Below are positions 1-6,191 of a stretch of 7,795 nucleotides of DNA, piece after piece (the first letter of the stretch is position 1; the number at the start of each line of letters is the position of its first letter). The stretch lies in contig CAJUOP010000008.1 of the NCBI GenBank assembly GCA_910588465.1, positions 41,450 to 49,244 of the forward strand, given 5' to 3'. The notes beneath the pieces were generated by a model, which saw only the letters and a program-made list of their open reading frames with translations, was not told where the DNA came from and did no database searches. Source of the stretch: an uncultured Christensenellaceae bacterium. Lineage in GTDB: Bacteria; Bacillota; Clostridia; Christensenellales; Borkfalkiaceae. A program made the translations under genes and the position numbers.

Positions 1-589
1 GCGTTACCACGACGACGAGCTTTTGCGCGTTTTTGGACACGTCGTACAAAAGCCGCAAAATCAGTTTGCCCGTGATATAGTCGAGCGCGCCCGTCGGCTC
101 GTCGCAAAGGAGCAGCTTCGGATTTTTCGCAATGGCGCGGGCGATGCTCACGCGCTGTTGCTCTCCGCCCGAAAGCTGGGCGGGGAAGTTGCGCAGCTTT
201 TCGCTTAATCCCACTTCGGAGAGCACCTCGGCGGGGTCGAGCGCGTCCTTGCAGATTTCCGTGGCGAGCTCCACGTTTTCGAGCGCGGTTAGGTTGGGCA
301 TTAAGTTGTAAAACTGAAACACGAAGCCCACGTCGTTGCGGCGGTAGCCCGTCAGCTTCTTTTTGGAAAGCGCGGTAATCATGCTGCCGTCCAGCTCGAT
401 CGTGCCGCGCGTTGCGTCGTCCATGCCGCCCAAAAGGTTTAACAGGGTGGTTTTTCCCGCGCCGCTCGGTCCTAAAATAATGACAAATTCGCCCCGTTCC
501 AATTCGAAATTGACCTCGGAGAGTGCCGCGAATACGCCTGCATCCGTTTTATAGTCTTTGCCGACGTTCTTTAACGATAAATAACTCAT
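1..589 (-). CDS. ABC transporter ATP-binding protein, MacB/LolD/FtsE type (C-terminus outside window)
   Basis: This is the cytoplasmic ATPase of an ABC transporter that would pair with an FtsX/MacB-like permease. The 196 visible residues contain Walker A GPSGAGKT (40-47), Q-loop Gln92 in FVFQFYNL, the signature LSGGEQQ (139-145) and Walker B LLLCDEPTGALD (159-170). The last codons read VVVVT and the next codon begins with C, as expected for the H-loop VTH. Roughly 25-35 residues are missing, judging by the usual 220-230 for the family. The ATG at 589 is preceded by GGAGGGG (597-603), 7 nt away. The family assignment rests on the short N-terminus and the KNVGKDYKT and NLMPNLTALENV segments, which fit the lipoprotein-release/macrolide-export group. 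The substrate cannot be told, because the partner permease would lie beyond the left edge. Confidence 0.93.
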   Translation of the reverse strand, partial: MSYLSLKNVGKDYKTDAGVFAALSEVNFELERGEFVIILGPSGAGKTTLLNLLGGMDDATRGTIELDGSMITALSKKKLTGYRRNDVGFVFQFYNLMPNLTALENVELATEICKDALDPAEVLSEVGLSEKLRNFPAQLSGGEQQRVSIARAIAKNPKLLLCDEPTGALDYITGKLILRLLYDVSKNAQKLVVVVT

Positions 590-622
590 CTTGCAGCCCC
601 TCCGAAAGTTTTGTTCTCTTTC

Positions 623-651
623 ATTATAAAGGATAAACGTGAAAGAATCAA
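623..651 (-). promoter_or_regulatory. Sigma-A-type promoter for the ABC ATPase gene
   Basis: Read on the minus strand, TTGATT (646-651) and a perfect TATAAT (623-628) are separated by exactly 17 bp. The -10 box ends 33 bp before the ATG at 589. This suggests that the ABC gene is transcribed independently of the glycosyltransferase gene upstream. No operator-like palindrome was seen around it. Confidence 0.75.
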
Positions 652-688
652 CAGTTTCGGAAAATTTAATTGAGAAATATTTCTTTGT

Positions 689-1744
689 TTAAAGTAAGTT
701 TTGCGATTGGAAAAATTTACGGTTAAAAATTACGGACGGGTGCTCGGGAAAGAGCTCTTCCGCGCGTTTGTGTCGTTCGATCGCCTGCTTTGTGTCTCCC
801 AGGGAATAATAGCAGCAGGTGAGCTCGGTCAGCGGGATCAGCGAGCGGCAGAGGGGCTCTTCGAAGTCGCCCTCCGCGCTGAAATCCTTGCAGGAGAGCG
901 CGGCTTCGTACCAGAACGCCGCCTCGCGCAGCTGCTCGCGTGCGCGCAGAATTTCCGCGATCTTGCACAGCACGGAAGCGCGCGGCTCGCCATACAGAAA
1001 GCTGCGGAACAGATCGCGCAGGGCTTGCTCCCGATCTCCCGTTTCCATGCGGCAGAGCGCAAGCGTTTTGCAGGCTTCGATTTTATTCACATACCACCCG
1101 TCGCCCGCCAGCATACGTTCTAAAATCGCCTCCGCTTCGGGAAAGAGCCTGTTATAATAGAGCTCGCGCCCGTAATAAAAGAGGTCTCTGCCCGAAAGTT
1201 GTTCCTGCGCCGCCCATTTTTGATAGATATGCAAATTTCGCGCACCGCGCGGCTTGTCGCTGCCGAGGTGCGTTACGGTAAAGTCCGAGTGCACGATCTT
1301 TCCGCGGGGAGCGACGCACTCGTGCACTCTGCCCTGCCATTGAAAGTCCGCTTCTTTTCGCAGGAAGCGCTCGCGCGTGAACACGGCGTTTCCGCCCGTG
1401 GAATAGGGGCAGAACACGACGTCCGGACGTTCGTTTTCCAGTACGCTCTTTAAAGCGGTCAGCTTGGCAAGCTCGCTTTCGTAAATTACGTCGTCCGCGT
1501 CCAGCCACAGCAGATAATCGCCCGTTCCTTTGGAAAAAGCAAAATTGCGCGCGGCGGCAAAGTCGTCTTGCCAGAGATAGGAATAGACGTGCTCCGTAAA
1601 CTGTTTTGCAATGTTTATCGTATTGTCCGAAGAGTCCGTATCGACGATCACGATTTCGTCCGCAACCTTTTTCGCGCTTTTTAAACAGCGCTTTAATACC
1701 GCTTCTTCGTCCTTAACGATCATGCAGAGGGAAATTTTTATCAA
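689..1744 (-). CDS. Family 2 glycosyltransferase with TPR-like C-terminal region
   Basis: This is a cytoplasmic GT-A fold glycosyltransferase that transfers a sugar from a nucleotide-sugar donor; the acceptor is unknown. With the TTG start it is 351 residues. The N-terminus MIKISLCMIVKDEEAVL is the typical opening of this subfamily. D35 in IVIVDTDSSDNT fits the nucleotide-binding loop, and D82-A83-D84 in LLWLDADD is the metal-binding DxD motif. From about residue 185 the protein is helical, with paired-helix segments such as YYNRLFPEAEAILERML and YYSLGDTKQAIERHKRAEE, resembling tetratricopeptide repeats. No membrane segment or signal peptide is visible. I prefer TTG at 1744 because GGGTGG (1753-1758) lies 8 nt upstream. 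The in-frame GTG at 1756 adds four residues but has no good ribosome binding site. No other cell-wall or polysaccharide gene lies nearby. No clear promoter or terminator was found for this gene. Confidence 0.9.
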   Translation of the reverse strand: MIKISLCMIVKDEEAVLKRCLKSAKKVADEIVIVDTDSSDNTINIAKQFTEHVYSYLWQDDFAAARNFAFSKGTGDYLLWLDADDVIYESELAKLTALKSVLENERPDVVFCPYSTGGNAVFTRERFLRKEADFQWQGRVHECVAPRGKIVHSDFTVTHLGSDKPRGARNLHIYQKWAAQEQLSGRDLFYYGRELYYNRLFPEAEAILERMLAGDGWYVNKIEACKTLALCRMETGDREQALRDLFRSFLYGEPRASVLCKIAEILRAREQLREAAFWYEAALSCKDFSAEGDFEEPLCRSLIPLTELTCCYYSLGDTKQAIERHKRAEELFPEHPSVIFNRKFFQSQNLL

Positions 1745-1835
1745 GCCTTTTACCACCCGTTTTATTGTTAGGATATGACGGGCGGATAAACTTTGATATC
1801 GGCGGGAAGGAAAGGCGGAAAGGGGGTGAAAACGC

Positions 1836-1864
1836 TTGCAAAATTTTTAAAAGTAGGGTACAAT
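1836..1864 (+). promoter_or_regulatory. Promoter for tRNA-Arg
   Basis: TTGCAA (1836-1841) and TACAAT (1859-1864) are separated by 17 bp on the plus strand. The predicted start near 1871 leaves a leader of about 73 nt before the mature tRNA, to be removed by 5' processing. The only plus-strand gene downstream before the terminator is the tRNA. Confidence 0.6.
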
Positions 1865-1943
1865 AGACGGGCAAAGCAAACGTGCGGTTGCAATTTTCCG
1901 CTTTTCGGCGCGAAACATTTCCGCCGTATCAATGAATGAATAC

Positions 1944-2018
1944 GTTTCCGTAGTTAAATGGATATAACAGCCCCCTCCTAAGGGGCCGTTGTGGGTTCGA
2001 TTCCCGCCGGGAACACCA
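1944..2018 (+). tRNA. tRNA-Arg (anticodon CCU), CCA encoded
   Basis: The sequence folds as a 75-nt cloverleaf. The acceptor stem is GTTTCCG/CGGGAAC with one T-G wobble. The D stem is GTTA/TAAC, and the anticodon stem is GCCCC/GGGGC closing the loop CTCCTAA, so the anticodon is CCT. The variable loop is 4 nt. The T arm is GTGGG-TTCGATT-CCCGC with one T-G pair, followed by discriminator A and an encoded CCA. It decodes the arginine codon AGG. The gene has its own promoter upstream and runs directly into an intrinsic terminator. tRNA-Arg(CCU) genes are frequent integration sites for mobile elements. Confidence 0.95.
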
Positions 2019-2046
2019 AAAAAACCGCAAGAAATTGCGGTTTTTT
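2019..2046. terminator. Bidirectional intrinsic terminator between tRNA-Arg and the rqcH-ferredoxin unit
   Basis: A perfect 12-bp inverted repeat, AAAAAACCGCAA (2019-2030) and TTGCGGTTTTTT (2035-2046), encloses a GAAA loop. On the plus strand it begins one base after the tRNA CCA and ends in a T-run, so it terminates the tRNA transcript. On the minus strand the stem is also followed by a T-run, so it can end the convergent transcript coming from rqcH and the Fe-S gene. Confidence 0.88.
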
Positions 2047-2180
2047 CGTTTTTCTTTGATTATGTTTGCTGATTTGGTATAAAACTTGGTATAAAATTCG
2101 GCGCCGTACGGTACGTATTTCCGAATCAGGTCATATTTGTTTTCCAAGGTATATTCCATGTTTTGTCTCTACCTATGAGT
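2047..2180 (-). other. Gene-free spacer with an 11-bp direct repeat; possible decayed recombinase 3' end
   Basis: No supported gene lies between the terminator and the Fe-S gene. TTGGTATAAAA occurs twice, at 2074-2084 and 2086-2096. Read on the minus strand from an ATG at 2159, the stretch encodes a short peptide containing FYTKFYTK. That frame only closes by running through the terminator and the tRNA, so it is not an intact gene. Lys- and Tyr-rich tails of this style, next to a tRNA, recall the C-termini of some tyrosine recombinases. No catalytic motif is present, so this remains a guess. Confidence 0.2.
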
Positions 2181-2369
2181 TCAGCTTAATATCAGCGCTT
2201 TTTTGGGGCAGAAATCCGAGCATTTTCCGCAGGCGATGCATTTGCCGTAATCGATTTCGGGGGCGTTGAAGCCCGTTTGGGTCAGTGCGCCCATGGGGCA
2301 GATCTTCACCGAAGGGCACGGATGGTTCTGGGGGCAGTTTTCCCGTTTGACGGTAAGCGTCTTTTTCAT
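2181..2369 (-). CDS. Small 4Fe-4S binding protein (ferredoxin-like)
   Basis: This is a 62-residue soluble iron-sulfur protein, probably an electron carrier or small Fe-S accessory; its partner is unknown. The C-terminal half has a complete motif, C44-x2-C47-x2-C50-x3-C54-P. The N-terminal half is unusual: C12-PQNHP-C18-PSVKI-C24-P gives only three cysteines, where a standard motif has four. C24-P probably serves as the remote ligand of the C44/C47/C50 cluster. That leaves C12, C18 and C54, perhaps with H16, for a second site. The ATG at 2369 follows the rqcH stop by 3 nt. Its ribosome binding site AAAGGAG (2379-2385) lies inside the end of rqcH, so translation is likely coupled. There is no signal peptide. 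I recall similar small proteins with an NCPQNH-type opening in Clostridia, mostly annotated only as 4Fe-4S binding proteins. Confidence 0.88.
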   Translation of the reverse strand: MKKTLTVKRENCPQNHPCPSVKICPMGALTQTGFNAPEIDYGKCIACGKCSDFCPKKALILS

Positions 2370-2372
2370 CGT

Positions 2373-4016
2373 TTATTTCTCCTTTGTCGTGATATCGACT
2401 AAAATCGTCTTTTGATTGGAATAGGTGACCGTACCCGCGCGGGCGCGGGGAGGTTTTTTTACGTATTTCGCTTCGCAGTAGTCGACGGGGAATTTTCCGC
2501 CCTTGCCGTTCGAAAACGCGGCGCAGATTTCTGCGGCGAACAGCAGCACCTCGTTTGGCACCGCCTTGCGTTCGGTTCGGACGAGCACGTGACAGGAGCG
2601 GAATTTTTGCGCGTGCAGCCAGATATCGTAAGGCTGCGCGCTCTTTACCAGCCTGTCGTTTTGCAGATTGTTTCTGCCCGCCTCGATGCGGAAGCCGTCT
2701 TTTTCGAACAGGCGGAAGGGGATCTCCTGCTTTTTCTTGCGGTTGGTCGTCGGCTGTCTGAGAAGCTTTGCAGCAAAACATTCCTCCTCGACCGATTTTA
2801 AATCCGTTTCGTCCGCGGCGTAGCCGACGGCGGCGGAAAGCGATTCGAGATAGTCCAGCTCGGCGTTCGCTTCCTCCTCCTGCGGCAGAAGAGATTCGAG
2901 CGTGCGTTTTTGCTTGCGATACCGCTTGAAATAATTCTGCGCGTTTTGCGCGGGCGAAAGCGTTTCGTCGAGCGAAATTTTAAGCGTTTCGCCCGTCTCC
3001 GAATAATAGTTGTACAGCTCGCATTCCCGCATCCCCTTGCGCAGCGCGTACAGATTGGCGGTGAGCAGCTCGCCCTTTATGCGGTTTTCCTCCGCGTCGG
3101 CGCAGTCCCGTTTTTTTTCGGAGATCTGCAACAGGCGCTTTTCTTGCTTTTTTTTCGCCGCGTTGATCGCGGACGACAGCTTTTGCGCGAGCGCGTCCTT
3201 CGACTTTTTTGCCCGTCTGTGCGAATAGAAGTATAACTGCGCCCGGGAAAGGGAAGAAAAGGGGAGTCCGCCCTGCACGCTGCGGGCGTAAAAGTCGGTC
3301 GGCGTTCCGCCTTGTTCGAGCACGCAGGGGGAAGTCTCGTCCGAAAAAATATAGTCGTGCACGTGTTTGGCGAAATCTCCGCCGCGATAGCTTGCGACGA
3401 TCTGCTCCGCCGTGCAGGGGGCGAGCCCCGCCACGTTTAAAAACAGAAAGCGCGCCAAGCCCTCGCGCGGCTGCGCAAACAGCGCGGAAAGGGCGGTAAG
3501 GTCGGCGGGGTTTATCTTGTCCTGCGGGGCGGGAAGCACGTATTTCACGCCGCCGAAGATGGTGCGCTTGCAGTTGTCGTCCAGCGAAGTGGTTTTCAGC
3601 GCGCCGAGAATCACGCCGTTTTCCGTTAAGATAAGATTGGAATACTTGCCCATGATTTCGGCGTACAGGATCCGTTCGGCGACGGAAAAGTCCGAAACGC
3701 ACTTTAATCGCAGGGCGACGATCCGCTCGAAGCCGACGGTGGAAATTTCCAGAATCTCGGCGTTTTGAAGGTGCTTGCGCAGCAGCATACAGAAATTGGG
3801 CGCGACGAGCGGGTTTTCTTGCTCCGCCTCGTAAAAATAAACGCCGCAATCGGACGCGTTTACGTTTAAAACGAGTTTAACCGTCCGCGTTCCCGTGTAT
3901 ATAAGGAAAGAGATCTCCTCGGGGAGCGGCTGGTTGATTTTATTGATCTTTCCGCCGCGGAGCGCGTCGTTTAGCTCGCGCGCGCTGAGACGGAGGGTAA
4001 AGGCGTCCTGCGGCAT
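2373..4016 (-). CDS. rqcH: RqcH, NFACT-family ribosome quality control factor (FbpA/fibronectin-binding family)
   Basis: RqcH binds 50S subunits carrying a stalled peptidyl-tRNA, recruits tRNA-Ala and adds a C-terminal alanine tail that marks the chain for proteolysis. Older annotations call the family fibronectin-binding protein A. The 547 residues show the NFACT-N domain (about 1-165, with NFCMLLRKHLQ at 74-84 and the tRNA-contact pair at E97-R98). A helix-hairpin-helix-like part follows (about 170-225), then a charged helical coiled-coil region (about 255-395). The NFACT-R domain (about 432-545) has GRNNLQND at 447-454, DIWLHAQKF at 464-472 and NQKTILVDI at 534-542. Length is close to the usual 550-580. 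The usual Asp of the tRNA-contact pair (D97-R98 in Bacillus subtilis) is Glu here. The ATG at 4016 has AAGGAGGAG (4019-4027) close upstream. It shares an intergenic region with the divergent tig-clpP-clpX operon and is followed 3 nt later by a small Fe-S gene. Confidence 0.95.
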   Translation of the reverse strand: MPQDAFTLRLSARELNDALRGGKINKINQPLPEEISFLIYTGTRTVKLVLNVNASDCGVYFYEAEQENPLVAPNFCMLLRKHLQNAEILEISTVGFERIVALRLKCVSDFSVAERILYAEIMGKYSNLILTENGVILGALKTTSLDDNCKRTIFGGVKYVLPAPQDKINPADLTALSALFAQPREGLARFLFLNVAGLAPCTAEQIVASYRGGDFAKHVHDYIFSDETSPCVLEQGGTPTDFYARSVQGGLPFSSLSRAQLYFYSHRRAKKSKDALAQKLSSAINAAKKKQEKRLLQISEKKRDCADAEENRIKGELLTANLYALRKGMRECELYNYYSETGETLKISLDETLSPAQNAQNYFKRYRKQKRTLESLLPQEEEANAELDYLESLSAAVGYAADETDLKSVEEECFAAKLLRQPTTNRKKKQEIPFRLFEKDGFRIEAGRNNLQNDRLVKSAQPYDIWLHAQKFRSCHVLVRTERKAVPNEVLLFAAEICAAFSNGKGGKFPVDYCEAKYVKKPPRARAGTVTYSNQKTILVDITTKEK

Positions 4017-4032
4017 ATCTCCTCCTTAATTT

Positions 4033-4057
4033 CCCGCCCCTCGGGTTTGCGGGCGGG
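4033..4057. other. GC-rich hairpin in the rqcH 5' leader
   Basis: CCCGCCC (4033-4039) and GGGCGGG (4051-4057) form a perfect 7-bp stem around an 11-nt loop. In the predicted rqcH transcript (start near 4062) this hairpin sits almost at the 5' end and stops about 5 nt before the Shine-Dalgarno. It could stabilise the mRNA or influence initiation. On the plus strand it is followed by TTTT and resembles the terminator after clpX, but the T-run is short and no plus-strand gene precedes it. Confidence 0.5.
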
Positions 4058-4068
4058 TTTTCCCTTCG

Positions 4069-4097
4069 ATTATAACCGAAAAAAGAAATTTTGTAAA
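4069..4097 (-). promoter_or_regulatory. Promoter for rqcH and the Fe-S gene
   Basis: Read on the minus strand, TTTACA (4092-4097) and a perfect TATAAT (4069-4074) are 17 bp apart. The predicted start near 4062 gives a leader of about 45 nt containing the hairpin at 4033-4057. It lies back to back with the tig promoter. Confidence 0.8.
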
Positions 4098-4106
4098 TGA
4101 AAACGC

Positions 4107-4135
4107 TTTCCTTTTGGGCGGCGATGTGCTAAAAT
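4107..4135 (+). promoter_or_regulatory. Extended -10 promoter for the tig-clpP-clpX operon
   Basis: TAAAAT (4130-4135) is preceded by TG at 4127-4128, giving an extended -10 (TGC-TAAAAT). The best -35 at 17 bp is the weak TTTCCT (4107-4112), which is consistent with dependence on the extended -10. The predicted start near 4142 gives a leader of about 28 nt. No CIRCE inverted repeat (HrcA) and no CtsR heptad repeat are visible, so classical heat-shock control of this operon is not supported here. Confidence 0.6.
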
Positions 4136-4169
4136 ATGGTAGAAAAAACAAACAATCAGGAGATGTTTT

Positions 4170-5573
4170 ATGAAATACGAAGTTACACCCGCAGAAAATA
4201 GCACCGTGAAGATCGCGATCACCTTTTCTTCCGAAGAGTGGGCGGAGGCGAACACCAAGGCTTACGTGCAGACGCGCGGAAAATATTCCGTGAACGGCTT
4301 CCGTAAGGGCAAGGCGCCCAAGCACGTGCTGGAAATGTATTACGGAAAGGGACTCTTTTACGAGGACGCGCTCAATCTGCTCTATGCGGAGCATTACGGC
4401 AAGATTCTGGAAGCCGAACGTGAAAAATTCACCGCGGTGGGCGAGCCTGCGCTCTCCGTGGACGATCTGTCCGAGGAAAAAGTGGTGCTTACGGCGGTCG
4501 TGCCCGTAAAACCCGATGTGGAAATCGAGACCTACAAGGGTATAAAAATCAAGAAAGCAGAGTATACTGTTACGGACGCCGACGTGGATAAGGAAATCGA
4601 GAATGTGCGCACCCGCGTCGCCGAGACCGTGGAGGTAACCGACAGAGCCGCGCAGAACGGCGACACCGTGAAGATTGACTTTGCGGGAAAAGCGGACGGC
4701 AAGGCGTTCGAGGGCGGCACGGCGGAGGGCTACGATTTGACGCTCGGTTCGGGACAGTTTATCCCCGGCTTCGAGGACGGCGTCGTGGGCATGAAGCTCG
4801 GCGAGACAAAGGACTTGAACGTGACCTTCCCCGAAGATTATCAGGCGGAGGAGTTAAAGGGTAAGCCCGCCGTGTTCACGGTGACCGTGCATAAAATTTC
4901 GGGTAAGAAGCTTCCCGAGCTCAACGACGAGTTCGCCAAGAAAATGGGCAGCGAGTCGGTCGAGAAGTACCGCGCGACGGTGCGCGAGCGGTTGGAGCGC
5001 AACGCGGCTTCCCGTTCTTTGAACGAGACGGAGGACGCCATCCTCACCGAGATCGCCAAGGGCGCGAAGGCGGAGATCCCCGAGGCGATGATCGAGCGGC
5101 AGGAAGATTCGCTGATGCAGAGAATGGAATATAATTTAATGTATCAGGGAATTTCGATGGACGATTATCTGAAATACGTGGGCTCTACGCGCGACCAGTA
5201 TAAAAAGAATTTCGAAACGGAGGCGCGCCGCAACGTGCTGCACCAGCTGATCATCGAAAAGATTATCAAGCAGGAAAACATCAAGGCGGACGAAAAGGAA
5301 GTGGAAGCCAAGGTTGCGGAGCAGGCTGCGAGCGTGGGCAAGAGCGCGGAGGAATACAAAAAGACGATGGACGCGCGTCAGCTCGAATATATCGAGAACG
5401 ATATCGTCGTGACCAAGCTGTTCGACTTTTTGATGAAAAACAACGATATGATTACCGAAGGCGGGGCGGAAAAGAAGCCCGCCGCGAAGAAAACGGCTTC
5501 CGCGAAGGCGGAGACGGGCGCGGAAAGCGCGAAAAAGCCTGCGGCGAAGAAATCCGCGGCGAAATCCGAATAA
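4170..5573 (+). CDS. tig: Trigger factor, ribosome-associated chaperone and prolyl isomerase, with Lys/Ala-rich C-terminal tail
   Basis: Trigger factor docks at the ribosome exit tunnel and shields nascent chains. The ribosome-binding domain (about 1-140) carries the signature loop GFRKGKAP at residues 43-50. The FKBP-type prolyl isomerase domain follows (about 155-245, with NGDTVKIDFAGK and IPGFEDGVVGMKLGE). The helical chaperone domain then runs to about residue 429. Typical family members end near here. This protein (467 residues) continues with a tail of about 38 residues (430-467) made mainly of Lys, Ala, Glu and Ser, in which KKPAAKK occurs twice (435-441 and 455-461), like histone H1-type tails. 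The ATG at 4170 has AGGAG (4158-4162) 7 nt upstream. It is the first gene of a tight operon with clpP (15-nt gap) and clpX, a conserved arrangement, and is divergent from rqcH. Confidence 0.97.
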   Translation: MKYEVTPAENSTVKIAITFSSEEWAEANTKAYVQTRGKYSVNGFRKGKAPKHVLEMYYGKGLFYEDALNLLYAEHYGKILEAEREKFTAVGEPALSVDDLSEEKVVLTAVVPVKPDVEIETYKGIKIKKAEYTVTDADVDKEIENVRTRVAETVEVTDRAAQNGDTVKIDFAGKADGKAFEGGTAEGYDLTLGSGQFIPGFEDGVVGMKLGETKDLNVTFPEDYQAEELKGKPAVFTVTVHKISGKKLPELNDEFAKKMGSESVEKYRATVRERLERNAASRSLNETEDAILTEIAKGAKAEIPEAMIERQEDSLMQRMEYNLMYQGISMDDYLKYVGSTRDQYKKNFETEARRNVLHQLIIEKIIKQENIKADEKEVEAKVAEQAASVGKSAEEYKKTMDARQLEYIENDIVVTKLFDFLMKNNDMITEGGAEKKPAAKKTASAKAETGAESAKKPAAKKSAAKSE

Positions 5574-5588
5574 AGGAGAACGGCGACA

Positions 5589-6179
5589 ATGGAAAAGAAC
5601 GTATTGATCCCTTACGTAGTAGAGCGCACCTCGGGCGGGGAGAGAAGCTACGATCTTTATTCCCGTCTTTTGGAGGACAGAATCATATTTTTAAGCGGCG
5701 AAATCGACGACGCAGTGGCGAACACCGTCGTCGCGCAGCTTATCTACCTCGAAGGGAAGGATCCCGCAAAAGATATCAGCCTGTATATCAACAGCCCCGG
5801 CGGCTCGGTTTCGGCGGGCATGGCTATTTACGATACGATGAACTATATCAAGTGCGACGTTTCGACCATTTGCATCGGGCTTGCGGCGTCGATGGGCGCG
5901 TTTTTGTTGGCGGCGGGCGCGAAGGGAAAGCGCTTCGCGTTAAAGAACAGCGAAATTATGATCCATCAGCCTCTGGGCGGCGCGCAGGGACAGGCGAGCG
6001 ACATTAAAATTCAGGCGGAGCATATTCTCCGCACCAAAAAGAAGATGACCCGGATCCTTTCGGAGAATACGGGAAAACCGTACGAGACGATCGAGCGCGA
6101 CACCGACCGCGACAACTATCTTTCCGCGGACGAGGCGCTCGAATACGGGTTGATCGACAGAGTGTACGTAAAACGTTAA
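5589..6179 (+). CDS. clpP: ATP-dependent Clp protease proteolytic subunit
   Basis: ClpP forms the double-heptamer serine peptidase chamber that degrades proteins unfolded by ClpX or ClpC/ClpA-type ATPases. The 196 residues are full length and include the whole catalytic triad: Ser101 in LAASMGAF, His126 in IMIHQP and Asp175 in DTDRDNYLSA. The S-to-H and S-to-D spacings (25 and 74) match well-studied ClpPs. The oxyanion/strand segment YINSPGGSVSAG (67-78) is intact. Its ribosome binding site AAGGAG (5573-5578) overlaps the tig stop codon, so translation is probably linked to tig. It is followed 12 nt later by its ATPase partner clpX. Nothing suggests an inactive paralogue. Confidence 0.98.
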   Translation: MEKNVLIPYVVERTSGGERSYDLYSRLLEDRIIFLSGEIDDAVANTVVAQLIYLEGKDPAKDISLYINSPGGSVSAGMAIYDTMNYIKCDVSTICIGLAASMGAFLLAAGAKGKRFALKNSEIMIHQPLGGAQGQASDIKIQAEHILRTKKKMTRILSENTGKPYETIERDTDRDNYLSADEALEYGLIDRVYVKR

Positions 6180-6191
6180 AACGGAGAATTT

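Noticed and set aside
1929..2159. 76-residue minus-strand open frame ending in a RESNPQRPLRRGLLYP-type sequence
   Set aside because: It reads through an intrinsic terminator and the antisense of tRNA-Arg. The C-terminal half is the tRNA in reverse, a well-known false prediction.
2980..3849. 289-residue Arg/Ala-rich open frame inside rqcH
   Set aside because: It lies on the same strand in another frame of a full-length NFACT gene, with low-complexity Arg-rich content typical of frame-shifted GC-rich coding DNA.
4033..4061. Plus-strand intrinsic terminator before tig
   Set aside because: The stem is good, but only four T follow and there is no plus-strand gene upstream to terminate, so it is listed only as a hairpin in the rqcH leader.
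4121..4135. GTGCTAA near the tig promoter, resembling half of a CIRCE (HrcA) operator
   Set aside because: The matching TTAGCACTC half is absent at the required 9-bp distance. The bases are explained by the extended -10 promoter.
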